The notes below the pieces were generated by a model. The model saw nothing but the letters and a program-made list of their open reading frames with translations. It did not search any database and was not told the origin of the DNA. Below are positions 24,667 through 33,624 of a DNA stretch of 64,000 nt, piece after piece (the first letter of the stretch is position 1; each line of letters begins with the position of its first letter). Origin of the DNA: Labilithrix sp. (lineage in GTDB: Bacteria; Myxococcota_A; Polyangia; Polyangiales; Polyangiaceae); the NCBI GenBank assembly GCA_019637175.1, contig JAHBWD010000036.1:22444-86443 (forward strand), written 5' to 3'. A program made the position numbers and the translations under genes.

Positions 24667-27288
24667 TCACAGCTCTCCGCGGAGCCCGAGGCTCGGCAAG
24701 AAGGGGATGCCGGTCGCCTGCGTGCTCAACGTGTAGTTGTAGTTGTAGCTCACGCCCTCGACGTTCCCCGCGTTGTAGATGTTGTAGATGTCGAGGTACG
24801 CGCTGAGCTTGAAGCCCTCGCCGATCTGCCACGTCTTGTCGACGCGCACGTCGAGCTGGTGGAACATCGGGTTGCGCACGCCCGCCGGAGGGAACTCGGA
24901 GAGCGGGAGATACGCGCCGACGGTCGCGTCGTAGAAGCCGTAGGTCTGCGGCGTGCGCAGGTTCCCGGACACGAGCCGCAGGCGCGCGCCGATCTCCCAG
25001 CCGCGGCCGAGGCGGTAGCTGCCGATCGCGGTCAGGATGTGCGTCTGATCGAAGGGGAAGAGGCGCTCGGGCTCGCCGGGCCCGTCTTTGCGCACGCTGC
25101 GCGAGAGCGTGTAGGCGATGAACCCGAAGAAGCGATCGTCGGGCTTGTAGCGGATGAGCGTCTCGAGGCCGAACGCGCGCCCTTCGCCGATGTTGCCGAT
25201 GCGCTGGACGACGCGCTGATCGTATTGCCGGTAGAACGTCTCGGTCGAGACCTCGATCTGGCGCGTGATCTCCTGCTCGACGCCGAAGCCGTAGTGGTTC
25301 GCGATGTTCGAGCGGAGCCCGGGCAGGCCGAACGTCGCGTTCGTTTCTTGTGGCTGCGGCGGCTGCGCGAAGCGGCCGATGCCGCTCTTGAGCGTCGTGC
25401 GCGGGAACTCGCGCGTGAGATCCTGGCGCACCGTCATGCGGGGCTGCACGTCCCACCGCTTCGTGTCCTTCGCGTAGTCGAGGCGCACGCCGGGTACGAT
25501 GCGCGTCCCGCGGAACGGCGTGAGCTCGATCTCGTCGTAGAGGCCCGGCCGGTAGATCGCGTCGGAGTCGGAGACCTCGAGCGGCGGCTGGCTCCCGAAC
25601 GGTCCGGCGGGGGGCTGGCCGGGTCGTGGCGGCGCCGGAACGCGCGCCTCGACGGTGTACGGCGAATAGAAGACGTCGAGGCCGACGTTGTTGCGCACGC
25701 CCGGCGCGAGCTTGTGCGAGAGCTCCGCGCGCGGGTTGATCGGCGTCGAGCTCAGCACGAAGAAGTTGTCGCCGATCGCGAAGTCGAGGGCGTCTTTGCC
25801 CACCGCGGCGGTGAGCTTCATCTCCGTGTCGTCGCTCAGCTTGCCGACGTACCGCGCCTGGAGGCGATAGAACGCGGTGCCGAGCGTCACGTTGCCGCCG
25901 ATGCCGGGGTTCGATCCGTTGACCGTGGGCGAGAGGATCTCGAGCCGATCGTCGGATCCGAAGAAGAAGAAGCGGAGCGAGTGCTTCTTGCCGAAGTCGC
26001 GCTGCACCATGAGCTGGTAGTCGTAGTAGACGGGCGCGGTGGTGACGCCGGCGCCGGCCTGCTCGAGCAGCGGCTTGAGCCACAGATCGATGTACGAGCG
26101 GCGCCCGGCGACGGCGAAGTTCCATCCCGTGTTGCCGATCGGCCCTTCGGCGAGGACGCGCGCGTCGATGAGGTCGGCCTGCGCGAGGCCGTGGATCCGG
26201 CCGTCCTTCTTGACGCGCGGATCGTGGACGGCGACGTCGACGATCGCGCCGGTGACGCGCCCGTAATAGGTGCTGAAGTTGCCCGGATAGAAGTCGATCT
26301 TCTCGAGCATCTCCGTCGGGATCACGCTCGAGAGACCGCCGAAGTGGTAGACGATCGGCACGAGCGTGCCGTCGACGTAGATGTTGGTCTCGTTCGGCGC
26401 CGCGCCGCGCACGATCAGGAGGCCCGCGATCGCCGGCGGCCGGGCGACGCCGGGGAGGTTCTGGATCGCGCGGAGCGCGTCGCCGTTCGTGCCCGGGATG
26501 CGCGCGAGCTCGCGCTGCTCGAGCGTGCGCTTCGTGACCTCGCGCGCCGGGCGCACGCCGCGGACCTGCACCTCTTCGACGACGTCGTTGCCCGGCGAGA
26601 TCGGCGTGACGACGGGCGCCTCGAGCGCGAGGCGGATGTTCTCGCGCGCCTCCTGCCCGGGATCGAGCGCCTCGTCGAAAGCCTGCGCGACGTGCCCCGG
26701 CGCGGCGACGGTCACGCGATACGTCCCCGCGGGCAGGCCCTCGAGCGCGAACGATCCGTCGGCGGCGACCTTCGCCTCGTAGCGGCCCCCGTCGGGCGCC
26801 GTCGCCGTGACGAGCGCGCCTTCGGGCGCGGTGCCCTGCCCTTGCGTCGTGATCCGTCCGACGATGCGCGAGGGCGGCGGGTTGAACACGTACCGGTGGC
26901 GGATCTTCGCCGCGACGGGGTTGCCGTCGCGCTTGGCAGGCTCGAACTCGAGCTTCATCGCGGCGGCTTCAGCCGCCTCGTCGAAGCCGTGGCCCGCCGC
27001 CTTCTCGACGGTCGCCTTCGTCACGCGACCCGTCGCGTCGAGCTCGAGGATCAGATCGACGGTCACCGCGTCTCGAACCTTGTCCTGCGTCGCCTGCGCC
27101 GGATACGCGGCGCCTTCGTCCTTCTTCAAGACGGGCGGCGTGATCGTCGCCGGCTTCGGCGGCGGCGGCGCGGGCGCTTCTTCCTTCGGCTGCGCGACGG
27201 ATCCGCCGGGCTGCGCGAGCGCTTCGAGGGACGAGAGCGCTGCCAGCGCGCCGAAGCACGCGGCGACAAGGACGGACGCGCGCGACAT
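24667..27288 (-). CDS. TonB-dependent receptor with N-terminal TonB_C and carboxypeptidase-regulatory-like domains
   Basis: 873 aa from the ATG at 27288. Signal peptide (to ~ALAQPGG), Pro-rich linker, a TonB C-terminal-like domain (~50-125: VTVDLILELDATGRVTKATV, EAAMKLEFEPAKRDG), a CarboxypepD_reg-like domain (~130-195: GRITTQGQG, FALEGLPAGTYRVTV) and a plug (~225-340: RIPGTNGDALRAIQNLPGV, ETNIYVDGTLVPI). A barrel follows, rich in aromatic strands, ending LGLRGEL. It is an outer-membrane receptor; ligand unknown. The TonB_C-like part in front of a receptor is unusual. Only 45 bp separate it from the divergent glycosyltransferase-like gene. Confidence 0.88.
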   Translation of the reverse strand: MSRASVLVAACFGALAALSSLEALAQPGGSVAQPKEEAPAPPPPKPATITPPVLKKDEGAAYPAQATQDKVRDAVTVDLILELDATGRVTKATVEKAAGHGFDEAAEAAAMKLEFEPAKRDGNPVAAKIRHRYVFNPPPSRIVGRITTQGQGTAPEGALVTATAPDGGRYEAKVAADGSFALEGLPAGTYRVTVAAPGHVAQAFDEALDPGQEARENIRLALEAPVVTPISPGNDVVEEVQVRGVRPAREVTKRTLEQRELARIPGTNGDALRAIQNLPGVARPPAIAGLLIVRGAAPNETNIYVDGTLVPIVYHFGGLSSVIPTEMLEKIDFYPGNFSTYYGRVTGAIVDVAVHDPRVKKDGRIHGLAQADLIDARVLAEGPIGNTGWNFAVAGRRSYIDLWLKPLLEQAGAGVTTAPVYYDYQLMVQRDFGKKHSLRFFFFGSDDRLEILSPTVNGSNPGIGGNVTLGTAFYRLQARYVGKLSDDTEMKLTAAVGKDALDFAIGDNFFVLSSTPINPRAELSHKLAPGVRNNVGLDVFYSPYTVEARVPAPPRPGQPPAGPFGSQPPLEVSDSDAIYRPGLYDEIELTPFRGTRIVPGVRLDYAKDTKRWDVQPRMTVRQDLTREFPRTTLKSGIGRFAQPPQPQETNATFGLPGLRSNIANHYGFGVEQEITRQIEVSTETFYRQYDQRVVQRIGNIGEGRAFGLETLIRYKPDDRFFGFIAYTLSRSVRKDGPGEPERLFPFDQTHILTAIGSYRLGRGWEIGARLRLVSGNLRTPQTYGFYDATVGAYLPLSEFPPAGVRNPMFHQLDVRVDKTWQIGEGFKLSAYLDIYNIYNAGNVEGVSYNYNYTLSTQATGIPFLPSLGLRGEL

Positions 27289-27333
27289 CGAGTCTTCGAC
27301 GCGTGACGCTAACACACTCGTTTCGGGCTCGGC

Positions 27334-29784
27334 GTGATAGAAAACTTCCCCTTCGCCGTCGTGGTTCGCAACGCCATCGCCATCGCGCCTCAGCTTCTGC
27401 GCGCAGCCTTCCGCCGGGGCGATCCCGCGCTCTACGTGATCTGGGCTGCGGCGCAGACGCTCGCGTCGGCGCGCGCGTTCTACGGCTACATGCTCAAGCA
27501 GACGAACGGCGAGTGGAGCGCGCCGCTCGACGACGTCTTCATCCACTTCGACTACGCGCGCGCGACCGCGCTCGGCCACCCGTTCGAGTGGACCGTCGGC
27601 AACGGCTACTCGTCGGGGAACACGAGCCTCACCTACCCGTTCGTCCTCGCGGCGGGCTGGCTCGTCGGCTTCACCGGGCGGCGCCTGATGATCTGGGCGG
27701 CCCTCGTCGCGATGATGTGCGTCTTCGGGACGCTGCTCGCGGCGCGGAGCCTCTTCATCGAGAGCGAGCACGACGACTGGGGCAAGCTCTCGTCGTACCT
27801 CCTGCCGCCTGCGCTGCTCGGCGTCGGCGCGCTCGTGTGGTCGCTCTGGAGCGGGATGGAGGTCTCGTTCTTCCTCGCGACGTGGGCGCTCGCGCTCGTC
27901 GCCTGGCGTCGCCTCGAACAGGGCAAGCCCTCGCGCGCGCCCCTCCACGCGTGGTGGCTCGGCCTCGCCGGCGCGCTGCTCGTCCTGACGCGCCCGGAGG
28001 GCGCGTTCACCGTCGCGATCTTCGGCTTCGCCGCCGCGCTCACGCACCGGCGCCACGGCAAGGCTCTGGGGATCCTCGTGCGCGCAGGCCTCCCCGCGTT
28101 CGTCGTCTTGGCGCTCCAGTCGATCGCGAACAAGGCGCTCACGGGCGAGTGGAGCGCGAACGGCGCCGTCGTCAAGCTCGCGCTCAACAACCCGTACATG
28201 ACCGCGGCCGACAAGCTCGACGACTACGTCGGCAACCTCAAGTACGCGGCGCTCCGCAACCTCGACTATCACTTCGCGCACATCGAGGGCGAGCGGATGA
28301 GCGCCTTGCTCGATGCGCCCGCGGCCGACGAGCCGATCAAGGCCCTCTTGTTCTCGGCGGCGCGCGCGACGCACCTCGACGCCGCGCTCGACGCGACGAG
28401 GGCGACTCCGCTCTTCACCTACCTCGCGCGCACGGCGTGGTGGGCCGGCATGATCCCGCTCGCGATCGCGACGTTGCCCTTGCTCTTCGTCCGCACGCGC
28501 CGCGTCGCGATCATCCTCTGGGCGCAGATCGTGATGTGGGTCGCCGTCGTCGCGCTCAACGGGCAGGTTCGTTGGCAGAACGAGCGCTACGTGATGCCCG
28601 CGGTCGCGTGGCTGATGATCCTCGTCGCCCTCGGCGTCTCGGTCGGCCTGCGTCGGCGCGCGAAGGTGCACGGCCGCGGCGGCCCGGCGCGGCCCGCGAT
28701 CGCGACCACGATCGTCGCCGGCGCGCTGCTCGTCCAGGTGATCGGCGTGCTCACGCGGCCCGCGGGCACGCTGCCGACCTTCCGCCTCTCGTGGCTCCTC
28801 GCGCTCGCCGGCGGCGCGCTCGGGCTCTTGCTCGTGCGCTCGTGGCGCGCGCGCGCCTTCGTCATCACAGCGGCGACGCTCTTCGCCTACGACCACCAGA
28901 TCCCGAAGATGCGCGATCAGAAGTGGTTCTTCGGGCGCGCGTCGCGCAACATCCGCGATCAACACCTCACGCTCGGCCGCTACCTCGCCGAGCTGCGCCC
29001 GCACCGCGTCCTCGTCGGCGACGCCGGCGCGATCCTCTACGAGTCCGATCGGCCGGGCCTCGACATCATCGGCCTCGGCGGCTTCCGCGGGCTGCCGTTC
29101 GCGCGCGCCGGCGTGCACGGCCTGCCGGCGACGCTCGAGCTCATCGAGCGCATCCCCGAGACCGATCGGCCCGACGTCCTCGCGATCTTCCCCACGTGGT
29201 GGGGCGTGTTGCCGATCTGGTTCAGCAGCGAGGTGATGCAGCGCTTCCCCGTCGAGGGCAACGTCATCTGCGGGGGCTACGAGCACATCGTCTATCGCGC
29301 CGACTGGCGGCTGCTCGGGAGCGGCGAGCGGATCCGCAACCTGCCCGCGGGCAGCACGCGCATCCGCGCCGAGCTCGACGTCGCCGATCTCGTGAGCGAG
29401 CACGCTCACGGCTACGCGTTCGAGCGGCCGTCGAACGGCTGGACGGAGATGCGCATCCTCGCCGACCCCGTCGATCCCAAGCGCGACCTCTTCGACGGCG
29501 GACGTCGCATCGCCGTCGGGAAGAGCGAAGGCTGGATCGCCCGAGGCGCCGCCAAGGGCGCGCCCGCGCACCTCGTCGTGCGCACCGCCCCCGAGTCGGC
29601 GACGCACGTGCGCGTGAAGGTCGGCGGAACCGAGATCGGATCGTTCGATCTCCAGCGCACGCTGGGCTGGATCGAGGTAGATGTCCCGATTCCACCCGAA
29701 CGGGTCGACGACGAAATGCGGCTCGAGCTGATCAACGACGGACCGGGGGACTTCGTCGACTACCACCAGTGGCTGACCCAGTGA
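27334..29784 (+). CDS. GT-C type membrane glycosyltransferase-like protein
   Basis: 816 aa, GTG start. About twelve hydrophobic segments in residues ~30-530. An acidic pair follows the first helix (LDDVFIHFDYARA, DD at 66-67), and NGYSSGNTSLTYPF lies near 90, the pattern of GT-C enzymes (ArnT/GT39-like, lipid-linked sugar donors). The soluble C-terminal ~280 residues contain VLVGDAGAILYES, GLGGFRGLPFARAGVHG and NVICGGYEHIVYRADW, shared with the truncated paralogue at 2-1177. It overlaps the next membrane protein gene by 4 nt (GTGA). Likely builds envelope glycans; substrate unknown. Confidence 0.75.
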   Translation: MIENFPFAVVVRNAIAIAPQLLRAAFRRGDPALYVIWAAAQTLASARAFYGYMLKQTNGEWSAPLDDVFIHFDYARATALGHPFEWTVGNGYSSGNTSLTYPFVLAAGWLVGFTGRRLMIWAALVAMMCVFGTLLAARSLFIESEHDDWGKLSSYLLPPALLGVGALVWSLWSGMEVSFFLATWALALVAWRRLEQGKPSRAPLHAWWLGLAGALLVLTRPEGAFTVAIFGFAAALTHRRHGKALGILVRAGLPAFVVLALQSIANKALTGEWSANGAVVKLALNNPYMTAADKLDDYVGNLKYAALRNLDYHFAHIEGERMSALLDAPAADEPIKALLFSAARATHLDAALDATRATPLFTYLARTAWWAGMIPLAIATLPLLFVRTRRVAIILWAQIVMWVAVVALNGQVRWQNERYVMPAVAWLMILVALGVSVGLRRRAKVHGRGGPARPAIATTIVAGALLVQVIGVLTRPAGTLPTFRLSWLLALAGGALGLLLVRSWRARAFVITAATLFAYDHQIPKMRDQKWFFGRASRNIRDQHLTLGRYLAELRPHRVLVGDAGAILYESDRPGLDIIGLGGFRGLPFARAGVHGLPATLELIERIPETDRPDVLAIFPTWWGVLPIWFSSEVMQRFPVEGNVICGGYEHIVYRADWRLLGSGERIRNLPAGSTRIRAELDVADLVSEHAHGYAFERPSNGWTEMRILADPVDPKRDLFDGGRRIAVGKSEGWIARGAAKGAPAHLVVRTAPESATHVRVKVGGTEIGSFDLQRTLGWIEVDVPIPPERVDDEMRLELINDGPGDFVDYHQWLTQ

Positions 29785-31913
29785 CCTTGGCGCAGAAGCT
29801 CGAGCCGATCATCGGAGCCTGGGGTCGTCCGCCCGACAACGCGTCGATGCTCGCGGCCGCCGCGGCGGTCGCCGCGCTGCTCATCTGCGCGACGGGGCGC
29901 GGCGGATCGCTGCTCGGGCTCGGCCCCTACCCGATCCCGAGGCGCCTCTTCCTCTGGATCACGGGCTTCATCGCCGCGCTGCTCTCGATCTTCTACATCG
30001 CGTTCTACCTGCGCGGCGGTCCGCGCATCATCGACGCGACGACGTACTTCCTCCAAGGCCGCGCGCTCTCGCACGGCGACTTCGCCTGGAGCGCGCACGA
30101 TCCGACGGCGAGCTTCCGCGGGCGCTTCCTCCTCCATCGCGACGGCGTGATGGGCGGGATCTTCCCGCCCGGCTATCCGCTGCTCCTCGCCGCGGGCTTC
30201 ACGATCGGCGCGCCGATGGTCGTCGGTCCGGCGCTGGCGGCGGCGATCGTGGTCGCGACGTATCGTCTGGCGCACGCGATCGCCGAAGACGCGTTCGGCG
30301 GCCCGCACCGGCTCGGCCAAGGTCATGCGCGGCACGACACGGTGGAGACGGTCGCGCGCTCGGCGGCGCTCCTCTCGGTCGTGTGCGCGGCGCTGCGCTA
30401 TCACACGGCCGATACGATGTCGCACGGCGCGGCGGCGCTCGGCGTCGCGCTCGCCCTCGAGGCGGCGCTGCGAGGGCGCATGGGCATCGCGGGCCTGTGC
30501 GTCGGCGGCGTGATCGCGACGCGTCCGATCACGGGGTTGGCGATCGGGATCGTGGTGGCGGCGCTCCTCTGGCGATCGCGCTCGCGCGCGCGGCTTCAGG
30601 CGCTCGCGCTCGGTCTCTTGCCGGGGCTCGCGCTGCTCGCGGGCGCGCAGCACGCCGTGACGGGCGCGTGGGGGGCGTCGACGCAAAAGATGTATTATGC
30701 AATGAGCGACGGCCCGCCCGGCTGCTTCCGCTGGGGCTTCGGCAGCGGCGTCGGCTGCCTCCACGAGCACGGCGAGTTCGTCGCGGCGCGGCTCCCGCAC
30801 GGCTACGGCCCGCTGCAATCGCTGCTGACCACGCTGCGGCGCCTGAAGATGCACCTGCTCGACGTCGCGAGCTTCGAGCCCTTCGCGCTCCTCTTGCTCG
30901 CGCCGCTGATCCGACCCCACGGCTCGCGCGCCATCGTCGCGGCGGGCGCGGCGATCGGCCTCCAGATCCTCGCCTACGCGCCGTTCTACTTCGACGGCAA
31001 CTACCCGGGCGGCGGCGCGAGGCTCTTCGCCGACGTGCTGCCGATCGAGCACGCGCTGCTCGCGATCGCGATCGCGCGCCTCGCGAGCAGGCACCACGTG
31101 CGCGGCGTCTTCGCGGCGGTCGCGGTCTCGCTCGCGGGCTTCGCGCTCCACGCCTCGTTCGAGCACGTGAAGCTCGCGGAGCGCGAGGGCGGCAAGCCGA
31201 TGTTCGAGCCCGATCTGCTCGCGCGCGCGAGCGTCAACAACGGGCTCGTCTTCGTCGACACCGATCACGGCTTCGGCCTCGGACACGATCCGCACGCGAC
31301 CACGAAGAACGGCGTCGTCGTCGCGCGACTTCGCCAAGACGATCGCGACAGGCTGCTCTACGACCGCCTCGATCATCCCACGACCTACCTCTACAAGTTC
31401 GACATCCCGCCGCTGCCGCCGGGCGCGGCCGGCGCGCCCGTCGCCGCGCCGGTGATCGTGCCGTGGGCGCCGCCCGCGCTCGGCGATCCGCTGCGCTTCG
31501 AGGCCGAGGCCGAGTGGCCACCGCTGTCGCAGCGCGGAGGCTTCGCGGCGCCGGCGTGGGCCGACGCGTGCGCCTCGGGATCGCGCGCGCTCGTGCTGAC
31601 GCCCGCGCCCATCGGCGCCGTCGCGGTCGCGACGATCTCCGTCCCCGTCCCCGAGGCGGGTCGCTACGCGGTCGGCCTCCGCGTGGTGCAGGGCGTGAGC
31701 GTGCCGTTCACGGCCCCGCGCGGCTCGGCCGTCGTGGGAGGCGCGGTCATGATCGGCAAAACGCGATGGGACTGGGTCGACGTTCCGGGCGCCGCATGCG
31801 CCGATCTGGCCGAGCGCGAGCTCCCCCTCGAGCCGCCCGCGGCGACGCTGACGTTCGAGGCGCGAGGAGGGCCGGTGGCCCTCGACCGCGTCACGCTGAA
31901 GCGCCGCCCCTGA
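29781..31913 (+). CDS. GT-C type membrane glycosyltransferase-like protein
   Basis: 710 aa, GTG overlapping the previous stop. About ten hydrophobic segments in the first ~450 residues, with YFLQGRALSHGDFAW and GIFPPGYPLLLAAG matching the early GT-C loop (an acidic D in IIDATTYF precedes it), and GGARLFADVLP later. The C-terminal ~250 residues are soluble and beta-rich (SVPVPEAGRYAVGLRV). It pairs with the 816-aa protein in one operon, implying a shared glycan or lipid-sugar pathway. Confidence 0.7.
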   Translation: MTLAQKLEPIIGAWGRPPDNASMLAAAAAVAALLICATGRGGSLLGLGPYPIPRRLFLWITGFIAALLSIFYIAFYLRGGPRIIDATTYFLQGRALSHGDFAWSAHDPTASFRGRFLLHRDGVMGGIFPPGYPLLLAAGFTIGAPMVVGPALAAAIVVATYRLAHAIAEDAFGGPHRLGQGHARHDTVETVARSAALLSVVCAALRYHTADTMSHGAAALGVALALEAALRGRMGIAGLCVGGVIATRPITGLAIGIVVAALLWRSRSRARLQALALGLLPGLALLAGAQHAVTGAWGASTQKMYYAMSDGPPGCFRWGFGSGVGCLHEHGEFVAARLPHGYGPLQSLLTTLRRLKMHLLDVASFEPFALLLLAPLIRPHGSRAIVAAGAAIGLQILAYAPFYFDGNYPGGGARLFADVLPIEHALLAIAIARLASRHHVRGVFAAVAVSLAGFALHASFEHVKLAEREGGKPMFEPDLLARASVNNGLVFVDTDHGFGLGHDPHATTKNGVVVARLRQDDRDRLLYDRLDHPTTYLYKFDIPPLPPGAAGAPVAAPVIVPWAPPALGDPLRFEAEAEWPPLSQRGGFAAPAWADACASGSRALVLTPAPIGAVAVATISVPVPEAGRYAVGLRVVQGVSVPFTAPRGSAVVGGAVMIGKTRWDWVDVPGAACADLAERELPLEPPAATLTFEARGGPVALDRVTLKRRP

Positions 31914-31940
31914 GACCGGAAACGGGGAAAACGGCATGCC

Positions 31941-31958
31941 CCTTGCCCTAATGCAAGG
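31941..31958. other. small perfect inverted repeat (6-bp stem, 6-nt loop)
   Basis: ccttgc - cctaat - gcaagg between the membrane protein stop (31913) and the IHF-like gene. No T-run follows, so it is a weak case for an intrinsic terminator. It could be an operator or a weak hairpin. Confidence 0.3.
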
Positions 31959-31964
31959 ATCTCG

Positions 31965-31993
31965 TTGACGATTTGCCAGAACGTGGCTTCACT
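31965..31993 (+). promoter_or_regulatory. candidate sigma70 promoter of the IHF/HU gene
   Basis: TTGACG at 31965-31970 is a near-perfect -35. A 17-bp spacer leads to ttcact at 31988-31993, which matches the -10 consensus at only 3 of 6 positions. The start codon follows 27 bp later. Confidence 0.3.
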
Positions 31994-32020
31994 ACGGCAG
32001 AACCAGCGGGAGTCAACGAG

Positions 32021-32344
32021 ATGACGAAGAGTGAACTCATCGACGCGATGGCGGCGCGCAGTCAGCTGACGAAAGCGCGCGCAGAGCTCGTGGTCAACTG
32101 CGTCTTCGAGGCGATGACCGAGGCGCTCCAGCGGGGGGAAGGCATCGAGATCCGTGGGTTCGGCAGCTTCACTGTCCGACCCTACAAGGCTTACTCGGGT
32201 CGCAACCCGCGCACGGGCGCCCCGGTGCCGGTGCCTCCGAAGCGGCTGCCTTTCTTCAAGGTCGGCAAGGAGCTCAAGGAGCTCGTCAACAACAGCCGGC
32301 TCACGCACGCCACGATCACGGGCGGCGACGACAAAGACGACTGA
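32021..32344 (+). CDS. IHF/HU family DNA-binding protein (IHF beta-like)
   Basis: 107 aa from the ATG at 32021; GGGAG lies 9 nt upstream. It begins MTKSELIDAMAARSQLTKA and has EIRGFGSFTVR, YSGRNPRTGAPVPVPPKRLPFFKVGKEL, the DNA-binding arm of IHF/HU proteins with the RNP arm tip. A short acidic tail (GGDDKDD) is added. It bends DNA in the nucleoid and assists transcription and recombination. An upstream in-frame start at 31973 would add a non-homologous stretch and is rejected. Confidence 0.93.
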   Translation: MTKSELIDAMAARSQLTKARAELVVNCVFEAMTEALQRGEGIEIRGFGSFTVRPYKAYSGRNPRTGAPVPVPPKRLPFFKVGKELKELVNNSRLTHATITGGDDKDD

Positions 32345-32376
32345 GCGTTTCGGGCGATTAGGCTAGATCGCTCTCC

Positions 32377-33624
32377 ATGTTCCCGCCCGTCTCCGAACAG
32401 ATGGCCGTGCTCACGCGCGGCGTCGTCGACCTGCACGTCAAGAGCGAGCTCGAACAGCGCCTCGAAGAGTCGCGCAAGAGCGGCAAGCCGCTGCGCGTCA
32501 AGGCGGGCTTCGACCCCACGCGGCCCGATCTGCACATCGGGCACGCGGTGCTCATGTACAAGATGCGGCAGTTCCAGGATTTCGGTCACACCGCGATCCT
32601 GCTCGTCGGCGAGTTCACGGCGATGGTGGGCGATCCCACCGGGAAGAACGACGCCCGCCCTCGCCTGTCGCGCGAAGACGTGAACGCCGCGGCCAAGACG
32701 TACACCGAGCAGGCCTTCAAGATCCTCGACCGCAGCCGCACCGAGATCCGCACCAACTCGGAGTGGCTCGACACGCTCACCCCCGTCGACATCGTCGAGC
32801 TGATGGCCAAGATGACGGTGTCGCGCATGCTCGAGCGGAAAGACTTCGCCCAGCGCTTCGAAGAGGGACGTGCGATCTACCAGCACGAGTTCCTCTACCC
32901 GCTCCTCCAGGGCTACGACTCGGTCGCGCTCGACGACGACATCGAGCTCGGCGGCACCGACCAGCTCTTCAACCTGCTCGTCGGCCGCGACCTCATGAGC
33001 AAGTACGGCAAGCGCCCGCAGATGGTCATGACCACGCCGCTGCTCGAGGGCACCGACGCGAAGATGGTCGACGGCGTCGTCGTCGGCGCGAAGATGTCGA
33101 AGAGCGCCGAGAACTACATCGCGCTCACCGAGCCGCCGCTCACCATGCATCGCAAGGTGATGCAGATCGACGACGACGTCATCTTTCGTTACTTCGATCT
33201 GCTGTCGCTCCGCTCGAACGAAGAGATCGCGGCGCTGAAGCAGGAGAAGGCGGCCGGGCGCCACCCGAAGGAGATCAAGGCGCTCTTCGCCAGCGAGCTC
33301 ATCACCCGCTTCCACGGCGAAGACGCGGCGAAGAGCGCGCAAGCCGAGTTCGAGAGGGTCTACTCGGCCGACGCGGTGCCCGACGACGTCGAGACGAAGA
33401 CGGTCACGACCGACGGCCCGACGCTCTGGATCGCGAAGGCGCTGTCGCTCGCCGGGCTCGTGAAGTCGACCGGCGAGGGCAAGCGGCTCGTCGAGCAAGG
33501 CGGCGTCGAGGTCGATCGGGCGCGCGTGTCGGACGTGAACTTCCAGCTCGAGCGGGGCAAGCGCTACCTCCTCCGCGTCGGCTCGAAGAACCGGCGCTTC
33601 GCGTACGTGGAAGTCGCGCCGTGA
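32377..33624 (+). CDS. tyrS: tyrosyl-tRNA synthetase
   Basis: 415 aa. HIGH at 53-56 and KMSKS at 239-243; GFDPTRPDLHIGH and LGGTDQLFNLLVGRDLM are the tyrosine-binding and class I signatures. A C-terminal S4 RNA-binding domain covers ~350-415 (LVEQGGVEVDRARVSDVN). It charges tRNA-Tyr in the cytoplasm and belongs to the HIGH (TyrZ-like) subgroup. The stop overlaps the GTG of the following lipoprotein gene. Confidence 0.97.
   Translation: MFPPVSEQMAVLTRGVVDLHVKSELEQRLEESRKSGKPLRVKAGFDPTRPDLHIGHAVLMYKMRQFQDFGHTAILLVGEFTAMVGDPTGKNDARPRLSREDVNAAAKTYTEQAFKILDRSRTEIRTNSEWLDTLTPVDIVELMAKMTVSRMLERKDFAQRFEEGRAIYQHEFLYPLLQGYDSVALDDDIELGGTDQLFNLLVGRDLMSKYGKRPQMVMTTPLLEGTDAKMVDGVVVGAKMSKSAENYIALTEPPLTMHRKVMQIDDDVIFRYFDLLSLRSNEEIAALKQEKAAGRHPKEIKALFASELITRFHGEDAAKSAQAEFERVYSADAVPDDVETKTVTTDGPTLWIAKALSLAGLVKSTGEGKRLVEQGGVEVDRARVSDVNFQLERGKRYLLRVGSKNRRFAYVEVAP

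Noticed and set aside
24457..27306. 949-codon plus-strand frame opposite the TonB receptor
   Set aside because: Antisense shadow with no signal peptide or domain pattern.
27289..29766. A continuous minus-strand reading frame extending the TonB receptor frame by ~826 codons, antisense to the GT-C gene
   Set aside because: The sequence is Arg/Ala/Asp/Glu low complexity from a GC-rich antisense frame, while the plus strand encodes a plausible polytopic membrane protein with conserved blocks.
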